From: Thermoplasmatota archaeon
GTDB lineage: Archaea > Thermoplasmatota > E2 > DHVEG-1
Assembly: GCA_018334795.1 (NCBI GenBank)
Contig: JAGXLH010000111.1
Span: forward strand, 1-5,107
Reading direction: 5' to 3'
DNA length: 5,107 nt
A program made the position numbers and the translations under genes. Each line of letters begins with the position of its first letter. Positions within the stretch are counted from its first letter, which is position 1. The notes under the pieces are model-generated. The model had not been told where the DNA came from. It ran no database searches and was given only the letters and a program-made list of their open reading frames with translations. This document shows, piece by piece, positions 1-5,094 of this stretch.

Positions 1-399
1 GATATCATCATTACAGATCTTGATGGAATAATATCTGATCAGCTAAGAGCAAATGAAAAAAAAGCAATATTAGTAATACATGCTCATGCAGATAATATCA
101 ACATAATTCAGCAAACAATCCCACGTATAAACGGATCTTATCTTGGTACAGTTCAAACTAATCCAAGCAGTTATAACTATGTGAAAAACTTTGGCGGATT
201 TACTGATGGGGATCGAAGTGTTTTTTTCGCAGCGTATTTTCATGCAAAAAAAATAATTCTTGCAGGCTTTGATTGTAAAAATAAAGCAGGTTTTTATTCA
301 TTTCAAAAAAACAAAAATCAATTATTAAAACAAAAAAAATTACAGTGGTGTCAACATCTTCTTAACCGGTTTCCAGACACCTATCTTACACATATCTAA
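1..399 (+). CDS. mptE: 6-hydroxymethyl-7,8-dihydropterin pyrophosphokinase, MptE-like (DUF115), 3' part only
   Basis: The reading frame is open from base 1 to the TAA at 397-399 and gives the last 132 residues of a protein whose start lies outside the window. A GTG at 181 is an internal valine, because clear family sequence lies upstream of it. Visible motifs, numbered within the fragment, are TDLDG (5-9), HAHADN (27-32), GGFTDGDR (65-72) and IILAGFD (85-91), which match the C-terminal half of archaeal MptE/DUF115 proteins of about 230 residues. Known members transfer pyrophosphate from ATP to 6-hydroxymethyl-7,8-dihydropterin, a cytoplasmic step towards methanopterin or folate-type C1 carriers. 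The acidic and His residues in these motifs probably bind metal and nucleotide (inference). The C-terminal Lys/Gln/Asn-rich helix (about 102-115) comes from an A-rich stretch. The gene ends tail to tail with the transporter, sharing 4 bases. A broader DUF115 protein with another substrate cannot be excluded. Confidence 0.85.
   Translation, partial: DIIITDLDGIISDQLRANEKKAILVIHAHADNINIIQQTIPRINGSYLGTVQTNPSSYNYVKNFGGFTDGDRSVFFAAYFHAKKIILAGFDCKNKAGFYSFQKNKNQLLKQKKLQWCQHLLNRFPDTYLTHI
304..339 (-). terminator. T-rich tract for the transporter transcript, inside mptE
   Basis: On the minus strand this stretch is a series of T runs (T8, T4, T5 and T7 broken by G or A), beginning about 57 bases past the transporter stop codon. 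Archaeal RNA polymerase stops at such U-rich tracts without needing a hairpin. The same bases encode the Lys/Gln/Asn-rich end of MptE, so the tract may simply reflect Lys codons. Function is inferred. Confidence 0.4.
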
Positions 400-1286
400 G
401 CAAGTATTTCCTTTTTTTCTTTAGCAGTTAAATAAACACCAGTTAGAATGATTCCTCCACCAATAAGCGTCCAAATTGTAGGAATTTCATTTATCCAAGG
501 GATTAACAATGCTAAAATTGCAGATCCAATTGGTTCTCCTAAAAGAGCAACAGAAGCAAGTGAAGCGCGAATATGAGCTAATGACCAATTATATAAAGTA
601 TGACCGCCGATTCCAGAAACAATAGCCATAAGAAGGATAAGTAATAAATCCTTAGTAGTTATAGAAAATAACGTAGTTTCTGAAAAACCAATGAATCCAA
701 GGAGAACAATGGTAGAGATAGCATAAACCATGATTGCATAAATAATTACAGAAACGGTTCTTCTCATATATCGTCCGCCCAATATGTAGAAACCTGCCGC
801 AATACCACCTAAAAAAGCAAGGATGTTTCCATATAATGAAGTTTGATCAAATGCACCACTATAGTTTCCATACACTAAGGTGAATACCCCACTTAACGAT
901 AGGAAAATACCTGCGATGTTTATTTTTGAAATTTTTTCCTTAAGAAAAATATAGGATAATGGTCCCACGAGTATGGGATGAGCGGTTACTAAGATTACTG
1001 AGCTAGCAACACTTGTAAATTGTAATGAAGTAATCCAAAAAGTAAAATGAAGTGCTAAAATAATACCAATAATCGTCATCAATACTAGTTCTTTAAGAGA
1101 AATTTGTTTTAATTGTTTACGAAAACGAGGAATTACGATGAGTATTGGTAGAAGAAGAACCGTTGTAAAAAGTAATCGGTAGAACGAGATAAGAAGGGGT
1201 TTTGCAGTACAAGTTCTGATAATGATTGCGGCAAAAGAAACACCGATGATTGAAATAAATAATGCAATAAGTGGAGTTTGTTTCAT
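396..1286 (-). CDS. EamA/DMT-superfamily transporter, 10 TM
   Basis: This 296-residue protein consists almost entirely of hydrophobic helices, the length and pattern of the drug/metabolite transporter superfamily with two EamA repeats (about residues 5-140 and 150-288), ten predicted TM segments. Repeat 1 has the family's P...FLKEK signature (HPILVGPLSYIFLKEK, 103-118). Repeat 2 has the parallel YNWSLAHI and LLGEPIGSAI (248-257) segments. It ends with a short basic cytoplasmic tail. Relatives move amino acids, nucleotides, sugars or drugs, usually outward; substrate cannot be read from sequence. ATG at 1286-1284 is preceded on the minus strand by AAAGGA five bases away, and the protein begins directly with TM1, so the start is secure. 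It is divergent from an Lrp/AsnC-like regulator, which suggests that regulator controls it and hints at an amino-acid-related substrate (inference). Its 3' end overlaps the mptE stop codon by 4 bases. Confidence 0.92.
   Translation of the reverse strand: MKQTPLIALFISIIGVSFAAIIIRTCTAKPLLISFYRLLFTTVLLLPILIVIPRFRKQLKQISLKELVLMTIIGIILALHFTFWITSLQFTSVASSVILVTAHPILVGPLSYIFLKEKISKINIAGIFLSLSGVFTLVYGNYSGAFDQTSLYGNILAFLGGIAAGFYILGGRYMRRTVSVIIYAIMVYAISTIVLLGFIGFSETTLFSITTKDLLLILLMAIVSGIGGHTLYNWSLAHIRASLASVALLGEPIGSAILALLIPWINEIPTIWTLIGGGIILTGVYLTAKEKKEILA
407..423 (+). terminator. T-rich tract for the mptE transcript, inside the transporter gene
   Basis: TTTCCTTTTTTTCTTT follows the mptE stop codon by about 8 bases and fits an archaeal U-tract terminator. 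On the other strand it encodes the KEKKE tail of the transporter, so the Lys codons give a competing explanation. Confidence 0.5.
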
Positions 1287-1297
1287 AAAGGTCCTTT
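1287..1297 (-). promoter_or_regulatory. Ribosome binding site of the transporter gene, in a small palindrome
   Basis: The minus strand reads AAAGGACCTTT directly before the ATG. AAAGGA (1297-1292) is a modest Shine-Dalgarno match five bases from the start. The eleven bases are palindromic apart from the central one. This supports the start at 1286. Confidence 0.5.
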
Positions 1298-1355
1298 GAG
1301 CATTGGTATTGTGATTGGTTTTTTACCTTTTTGCTCTAAAAATTCATTTATACCA

Positions 1356-1363
1356 TATTTAAA
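1356..1363 (-). promoter_or_regulatory. TATA box for the transporter gene
   Basis: The minus strand reads TTTAAATA, a close match to the archaeal TATA element. It predicts a transcription start near 1335 and a leader of about 50 bases. A second candidate, TATAAA on the minus strand at 1352-1347, would place the start near 1324. There is no bacterial-type promoter. Confidence 0.5.
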
Positions 1364-1391
1364 CCTTTAATTTACCTATTATAAAAACATC

Positions 1392-1399
1392 TATAAATA
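1392..1399 (+). promoter_or_regulatory. TATA box for the Lrp/AsnC-like regulator
   Basis: TATAAATA lies 122 bases before the regulator ATG and predicts a transcription start near 1421. That gives a leader of about 90 bases, long for archaea, which contains the inverted repeat at 1448-1479. Its TATA box is separated from that of the divergent transporter by only 28 bases, so a bound regulator could affect both promoters. Confidence 0.5.
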
Positions 1400-1447
1400 T
1401 GAAAAGATAGTTACTATTAAGTGAGAAAATAAACAAAAGGGATTTTA

Positions 1448-1479
1448 AATCATGAAAATTGAATAGGAAATTCATGATT
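1448..1479. repeat. Perfect 9-bp inverted repeat (AATCATGAA / TTCATGATT), candidate operator
   Basis: AATCATGAA at 1448-1456 is the exact reverse complement of TTCATGATT at 1471-1479. The spacer is 14 bases and the arm centres are 23 bp apart, roughly two helical turns, as expected for a dimeric HTH protein bound to one face. It lies just downstream of the predicted transcription start of the regulator, where bound protein would block transcription. It could instead act as an RNA hairpin in the leader. The arms are seen directly; the operator role is inferred. Confidence 0.5.
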
Positions 1480-1498
1480 ATAGTTCAAGGAAAGAAAA

Positions 1499-1504
1499 AG
1501 GAGA
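1499..1504 (+). promoter_or_regulatory. Shine-Dalgarno site of the regulator gene
   Basis: AGGAGA lies nine bases before the ATG at 1514 and is the best ribosome-binding match in the leader. It fixes the start codon of the regulator. Confidence 0.65.
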
Positions 1505-1513
1505 TTAATAAAA

Positions 1514-2047
1514 ATGGCAAAAAGTAGTCGAGAAAAAATCCATAAGGATGAACAAAGAGTAATCAAAGCACTTGAAGAAAACGCGAATGCAAGCATTGGT
1601 GGAATCGCAAAACGATGCGGTTTTTCCCGACAAAAAGCATGGCGAATTATCAAACGATTAGAACAAACTAAAACAATCTGGGGTTATCATGCTCGAGTTA
1701 ACGATGAAAAAATGAACCGGAAAGGATATCTTCTGTTACTTAAACTCAAACACCTTCCAGTTGACAATGAATTAGAAGAAGACATCGTAAAAGGAAAACT
1801 AGAAAAACTCGCGAAAAAACAAAAAATTACCATTGAAGACATCATTTGGTTACATGGTATTTATGATTCCATGATCGTCTTTTATGCTGAGAACCTTAGA
1901 AAAGCAAAGCAATACCATGAAATCCTCAACACTAATCTGGATGGAAATGTCATTGATTCACAACTTCTCGAACAAATGATTGTGATCAAAAAAGATGGAT
2001 TTATGAATCCAGAAATAAAAGAAAACAAGAAAATCATGTCCAACTAA
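1514..2047 (+). CDS. Lrp/AsnC-like transcriptional regulator
   Basis: This is a 177-residue DNA-binding protein. Residues about 11-55 form a helix-turn-helix of AsnC type: EENANASIGGIAKRCGFSRQ and then a basic recognition helix (about 38-50, with K41, R44, K48 and R49), followed by a short wing ending in GYHARVN (57-63), typical of Lrp/AsnC proteins. The C-terminal part resembles a RAM ligand-binding/oligomerisation domain: a strand at 71-80, a helix, a strand ending in the WLHGIYD turn (112-118), the strand SMIVFYAE, a helix, and a last strand at 150-159. The acidic/basic helix at about 84-105 is longer than usual and the Lys-rich C-terminal tail adds length; classic Lrp proteins have about 150-165 residues. 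The effector is unknown, though amino acids are usual in the family. It is divergent from the EamA transporter and probably regulates that gene and itself (inference). ATG and a good Shine-Dalgarno support the start. Confidence 0.85.
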   Translation: MAKSSREKIHKDEQRVIKALEENANASIGGIAKRCGFSRQKAWRIIKRLEQTKTIWGYHARVNDEKMNRKGYLLLLKLKHLPVDNELEEDIVKGKLEKLAKKQKITIEDIIWLHGIYDSMIVFYAENLRKAKQYHEILNTNLDGNVIDSQLLEQMIVIKKDGFMNPEIKENKKIMSN

Positions 2048-2066
2048 AAAATAATAAAAATAAGGT

Positions 2067-2134
2067 GTAAGGAGGAAAGGTTGTAATATAGGGGACAAAC
2101 TTACAACAAAAAAATGTTGTCCTTCCCTCCTTGC
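2067..2134 (+). ncRNA. Candidate structured RNA element (possible H-type pseudoknot closed by a 9-bp stem)
   Basis: No ORF covers this stretch, which starts 19 bases after the regulator stop codon. Three helices can form together. The outer stem is 2067-2075 with 2126-2134 (9 bp, one G-U). Stem 1 is GTTGTAA 2080-2086 with TTACAAC 2101-2107. Stem 2 is GGACAA 2093-2098, in the loop of stem 1, with TTGTCC 2117-2122, extendable by two G-U pairs. The last linker, 2108-2116, is A-rich, as in many H-type pseudoknots. Competing folds exist: ACAAC 2103-2107 with GTTGT 2116-2120, and AAGG 2077-2080 with CCTT 2121-2124. It may be a 3' UTR element, a terminator, a small RNA or a cis-switch; it matches no family I recognise. 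The complementarity is seen directly; transcription and folding are inferred. Confidence 0.4.
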
Positions 2135-2145
2135 TTCTCCTTTTC
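2134..2145 (+). terminator. Pyrimidine-rich end of the regulator transcript
   Basis: CTTCTCCTTTTC follows the structured element. It is U/C-rich rather than a pure U tract, so it is only a moderate candidate for the end of the regulator mRNA or of a small RNA made from 2067-2134. Confidence 0.3.
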
Positions 2146-2201
2146 ACTAAATAGTAAATACAAACATCTATTTAAAATTTTTGAAAAAACAAGTTAAAAA
2201 T

Positions 2202-2233
2202 ACCAATTAGCTAATAAGATAGGAAAAATTGGT
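2202..2233. repeat. Small inverted repeat with internal palindrome
   Basis: ACCAATT 2202-2208 pairs exactly with AATTGGT 2227-2233, and ATTAGCTAAT 2206-2215 is a perfect 10-bp palindrome overlapping the first arm. They lie between a TATA-like TATTTAAA at 2169-2176 and the DUF599 gene. This could be a protein-binding site or a leader hairpin, but AT-rich DNA yields such repeats by chance fairly often. Confidence 0.25.
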
Positions 2234-2323
2234 TAAAAAAAAAATAAATTTTAGTTGAATTATAATAAAAAGTTGGTACAACAATTCCATATTGTAAGAA
2301 CATTCAAAAAAAATCAAACAAAA

Positions 2324-2330
2324 TATTTAA
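2324..2330 (+). promoter_or_regulatory. TATA box placed for a leaderless DUF599 transcript
   Basis: TATTTAA is centred about 30 bases before the ATG at 2357, close to the usual archaeal distance from TATA box to transcription start. The RNA would begin at or a few bases before the ATG, which fits the absence of a Shine-Dalgarno there. TATTTAAA at 2169-2176 is a weaker alternative further upstream. Confidence 0.45.
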
Positions 2331-2356
2331 GTACTCATCATCATCTGAAAAATTAT

Positions 2357-3064
2357 ATGCTTTCAAGTCTATTGATTAATATTATTGGATTTGCAATCTT
2401 TGTTTTATGTATCTTAATTTATAGCATTAAACTATTGCATGGTATTAAAAAACCCGGAACTGCAAAAAGAGGACTATTGAATATATATTATAGCCAATGG
2501 GTAAAAAGAATGATTAATCAAAATGAAACCATCATCGCAGTTCAAACTATGAGAAATCTAATCATGGCTACCACATTTCTAACATCATCAATGCTTGTAC
2601 TCTTAGGATTATTACTACGAATCCCATCAAATGGAATTGACGAACTTATTCAATTTTCTGCAACCTCAACTGAACTCATCGCCCAATACAAAGTACTTCT
2701 TTTCGTTGTAGTTCTCCTTTTTTCAATTATCATGTTTCTCCTTTCATTACGGCAAATGGTCCGGTTTTCAATTCTCATAGGTATCCCCGTTGAATCCATC
2801 GAAACCATTACACCAGAATATGTAAATGCAAAAAGGGAAAAAAAAGCAAGCGCAACTATCAATGCGGAAACACTTCGAAAAGATGTGTTTTTAAGAGCGA
2901 TGAACCGGTTCACATTCGGTATAAGAAGCGTGTTTTATGCAATGACTATTATTCTCTGGTTTATAAGCGTGTATGCATTCATTATTGGAACAATTAGTCT
3001 TACTATATTTCTTATTAGATTCCAAGATATTAAGACTCCTCGCCTTGAAGAAACACCAATTTAA
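2357..3064 (+). CDS. DUF599 family membrane protein
   Basis: This 235-residue integral membrane protein has four hydrophobic blocks at about 6-23, 67-89, 112-132 and 190-221. Between TM1 and TM2 is a soluble segment with YYSQWVKRMI followed by an Asn-containing stretch (NQNETIIAVQTMRNLIMATTF, 54-74), where DUF599 proteins have a W/R...N.I.D.Q..RNL.rs..F pattern. SLRQMVRFSILIGIPVE (130-146) and FTFGIRSVFYAM with LWFIS (185-204) are further hallmarks. Length matches the family (about 220-240). No biochemical function is established for DUF599, and I infer none beyond membrane location. The frame is open upstream to a TTG at 2255, but the extra 34 residues are basic, unlike the family, and no Shine-Dalgarno precedes TTG, so I place the start at ATG 2357. 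There a TATA box at the right distance suggests a leaderless mRNA. It converges on the protease gene with 31 bp between them. Confidence 0.8.
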   Translation: MLSSLLINIIGFAIFVLCILIYSIKLLHGIKKPGTAKRGLLNIYYSQWVKRMINQNETIIAVQTMRNLIMATTFLTSSMLVLLGLLLRIPSNGIDELIQFSATSTELIAQYKVLLFVVVLLFSIIMFLLSLRQMVRFSILIGIPVESIETITPEYVNAKREKKASATINAETLRKDVFLRAMNRFTFGIRSVFYAMTIILWFISVYAFIIGTISLTIFLIRFQDIKTPRLEETPI

Positions 3065-3087
3065 AAAAAAGAAAGAAGAGAAAAAAT
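3063..3087 (-). terminator. U-rich terminator of the C25 protease gene
   Basis: On the minus strand, starting about 8 bases after the protease TAA, comes a run of T and C with T6 (3086-3081) and T8 (3070-3063). This is a good archaeal U-tract terminator and fills most of the short gap between the converging genes. Confidence 0.6.
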
Positions 3088-3095
3088 AGATAGTA

Positions 3096-5030
3096 TTAGA
3101 TAAGAGAAAGTATCAGATCTTTAAGTAACGTCTCTTTTGGAAATTGTTGAAAAAAATGTTGTACCATCAATTGGAAGGGTGATAACTCAAGCGAATTACT
3201 CTCCGGATCCTTTCCATCTTCGATACCAAGCGTTGGATCACCAAACAAAGTCATTTCAACGACCGTTTTATAATCTGATAAAAGAGGATCTTCTCCAATA
3301 AAACTAGTTGAATACTCAGTGATACATTGACGCCAGACATCTCCAAGTATTTTATCTTCATAAATACCTTTGAAAATATTTACTTCCATCCAACCCCACA
3401 CTCTTTCTGTCTCATTAGAACCATAACTGCCATAGCCAATTCCAGATGCACCAAAAGAAGCAATGCCACCCGTCGTTCCACGAATTGAAGACCAACTCAT
3501 ACATTGCTGAGAATCTGAAAATTTACTACAAGAACAAGCATTGAATACAACTACAGGATGCTTCTCTTTATTATTTACCAAAAACAAATCATAATCAATA
3601 TACAACCATCCCGTATACGGTGAAAACAAGGTTTTTTCAGGTAACCATGTCCGTTCATCTTCAGGAGCATGTGTTGCCCAGCTGGCATAACTACCATGCC
3701 CTGAAAAATCAACAAAATCAACATTTTCTTTAAATCCATTAGCGATATTTGCTTTACTGAGTTCATCAGATCCATCACTTTGAGATGCCCATAATCGTAT
3801 GGATTCATAACCTGGGAGATGGGTTAACACTTCTTTATTTGCAAATTCACCTTCATTAATTGATTCAGGATCACCCGGAAATGTGTCACCTCCGATTTGA
3901 ACAATTTTATTCGTCATTTTATTATGCTCTTCATACTCAATGATTTTTGTAACCATTTCATTTACCTCACTTTCAGAGGTACATGGTAGCCTTCCAAGTG
4001 CTACATCAGGGAGTAAATCCATTGCCTCGGTATCATCTGAAAAACTAGTTATTTCAGCATATTTTCCATCATTATCAGCATCCCACGTTGAAAAACTTCC
4101 ATTACCGTGATAAAGATCAGCATAATAAAGATCACTAGGAAACCATGATTCATAGTTTCCTGAAGGAATATATGCTTTCCTTATTGGAAACTTATCAAAT
4201 TGAGTATCTGGTGAATCACCTGGATGTTCAACCCAACTTCCAACTAGCATTACATAATCAATACCCCACTGTTCCACAGCTTCTTTAATAAAAAGTTTGA
4301 TGGATTCTGGCTGATCAATACCATTGTCAGGAATTTCATCAAGTGTTTTTAACAGAGTGGAGATACCATCATTATTTTTGTATTCAACTAAGGGTTGTAG
4401 TGCATTTGAAAACTCAGTAGGACTTAAAATTAAAAAATCATACTCATTGTTGTTAAATAGAGCTTCAGATGGAAGCGTGTAAGAAATTTCAATATTAACA
4501 TTTTTTACATAATTTATCATATTTTTATTTGGATTATATTGAACCGGATAAAGATATAAAGTTAAAAACAAGACATGTTCACCATTATGAAGTCCACCGT
4601 TCATAGAATAACTATACCTTTTTTCTGGATATGTGGAAATGAAAGAATAGTCTATAGAATCAACAAATCCTTTTGATGGATAAATAGTAGATATATAATC
4701 AGTGTTAGGCGAAGGCATAATTTTCTTTGAGATTTCCTGAGTATACCTTTCTTCAGCAGCAAATGATATTTCATCAATCTTTGTGCCTAACGGAAAAGTA
4801 TATACTTTAGTTATCATAGGAAGCAATGGTTTATTTTCGTTCATTAACTCTGCATTGGATTCATCAATGCTTACTTTAACATAGTCGCCACTATTTTTCA
4901 TTGTTGGATTTGAAAAAGAGAAACATTCCGAAATATGTTTAATTTCATTAGTATCGTTTGAAAAAGCAACAGCACTAATTCCACTGAAAACCAGTATACT
5001 TATTATCAATATTGAGAAACTTTTTTTCAT
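3096..5030 (-). CDS. Secreted peptidase C25 (gingipain-type cysteine protease) with propeptide
   Basis: A 644-residue exported protein. Residues 1-23 are a Sec signal peptide (KK, then a hydrophobic core, ending SGISAVA) without a lipobox Cys. Residues about 30-190 resemble the C25 propeptide, including NENKPLLPMITKVYTFPLGT (64-83), the usual P.LP...y.lP.gt segment. The catalytic domain spans about 197-603: ADL/DLYYADL region (300-306), calcium-loop-like DADNDG (317-322), LPDVALGRLP (340-349), catalytic His445 in DFSGHGSYASW (441-451), and catalytic Cys499 in VVVFNACSCSKF (493-504), followed by GGIASFGASGIGYGSY and the domain end LFGDPTLGI (595-603). Gingipains are clan CD endopeptidases; Arg or Lys specificity cannot be read here. 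It probably degrades external protein for nutrition or processes surface proteins (inference). The C-terminus is short (41 residues), with no Ig, PKD or TM domain, only an acidic linker and an amphipathic tail with a FP motif (618-644). Start ATG follows a weak AGGGGA site. Confidence 0.92.
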   Translation of the reverse strand: MKKSFSILIISILVFSGISAVAFSNDTNEIKHISECFSFSNPTMKNSGDYVKVSIDESNAELMNENKPLLPMITKVYTFPLGTKIDEISFAAEERYTQEISKKIMPSPNTDYISTIYPSKGFVDSIDYSFISTYPEKRYSYSMNGGLHNGEHVLFLTLYLYPVQYNPNKNMINYVKNVNIEISYTLPSEALFNNNEYDFLILSPTEFSNALQPLVEYKNNDGISTLLKTLDEIPDNGIDQPESIKLFIKEAVEQWGIDYVMLVGSWVEHPGDSPDTQFDKFPIRKAYIPSGNYESWFPSDLYYADLYHGNGSFSTWDADNDGKYAEITSFSDDTEAMDLLPDVALGRLPCTSESEVNEMVTKIIEYEEHNKMTNKIVQIGGDTFPGDPESINEGEFANKEVLTHLPGYESIRLWASQSDGSDELSKANIANGFKENVDFVDFSGHGSYASWATHAPEDERTWLPEKTLFSPYTGWLYIDYDLFLVNNKEKHPVVVFNACSCSKFSDSQQCMSWSSIRGTTGGIASFGASGIGYGSYGSNETERVWGWMEVNIFKGIYEDKILGDVWRQCITEYSTSFIGEDPLLSDYKTVVEMTLFGDPTLGIEDGKDPESNSLELSPFQLMVQHFFQQFPKETLLKDLILSLI

Positions 5031-5038
5031 ACATTATG

Positions 5039-5044
5039 TCCCCT
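5039..5044 (-). promoter_or_regulatory. Weak ribosome binding site of the protease gene
   Basis: The minus strand reads AGGGGA eight bases before the ATG. It is an imperfect Shine-Dalgarno match but correctly spaced. An out-of-frame ATG (5034-5032) lies only four bases from it and would give a 19-residue peptide, so the first-choice start remains 5030. Confidence 0.4.
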
Positions 5045-5053
5045 AATCTAAAC

Positions 5054-5094
5054 TTAACAATAATAACAACAGATTATTATTTAAACATTGTTAA
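5054..5094. repeat. 8-bp inverted repeat bracketing the protease promoter
   Basis: TTAACAAT at 5054-5061 is the exact reverse complement of ATTGTTAA at 5087-5094. The arm centres are 33 bp apart, about three helical turns. One arm covers the BRE side of the TATA box and the other the predicted transcription start. It is a candidate operator, though in AT-rich DNA an 8-bp match can arise by chance. Confidence 0.35.
5078..5085 (-). promoter_or_regulatory. TATA box of the protease gene
   Basis: The minus strand reads TTTAAATA, identical to the element proposed for the EamA gene. It predicts a transcription start near 5055 and a leader of about 25 bases. It lies between the two arms of an 8-bp inverted repeat. 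Confidence 0.55.

Noticed and set aside
181..399. Independent 72-residue gene starting at GTG 181
   Set aside because: The frame is open to base 1 and the upstream residues carry DUF115 motifs, so GTG is internal.
1450..1653. 67-residue ORF on the minus strand across the regulator start
   Set aside because: It lies opposite the well-supported regulator gene, has no ribosome binding site or recognisable domain, and its composition mirrors the other strand.
2090..2097. AGGGGACA shared with the minus strand before the protease start (5044-5037)
   Set aside because: Only eight bases match and the flanks differ; probably coincidence.
2235..2250. A-run and AT-rich stretch before the DUF599 gene as an origin or mobile-element scar
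   Set aside because: No repeated motifs, target duplication or terminal repeats; ordinary AT-rich intergenic DNA.
2255..2356. TTG-initiated N-terminal extension of the DUF599 protein
   Set aside because: No Shine-Dalgarno, basic low-complexity residues unlike the family, and a promoter located inside this segment.
2650..2913. 87-residue ORF on the minus strand inside the DUF599 gene
   Set aside because: Shadow of a gene with clear family motifs; Arg/Thr-rich sequence with no domain.
3575..3808. 77-residue ORF in another frame of the protease gene
   Set aside because: It lies over the catalytic His region of the C25 peptidase, which is intact in its own frame.
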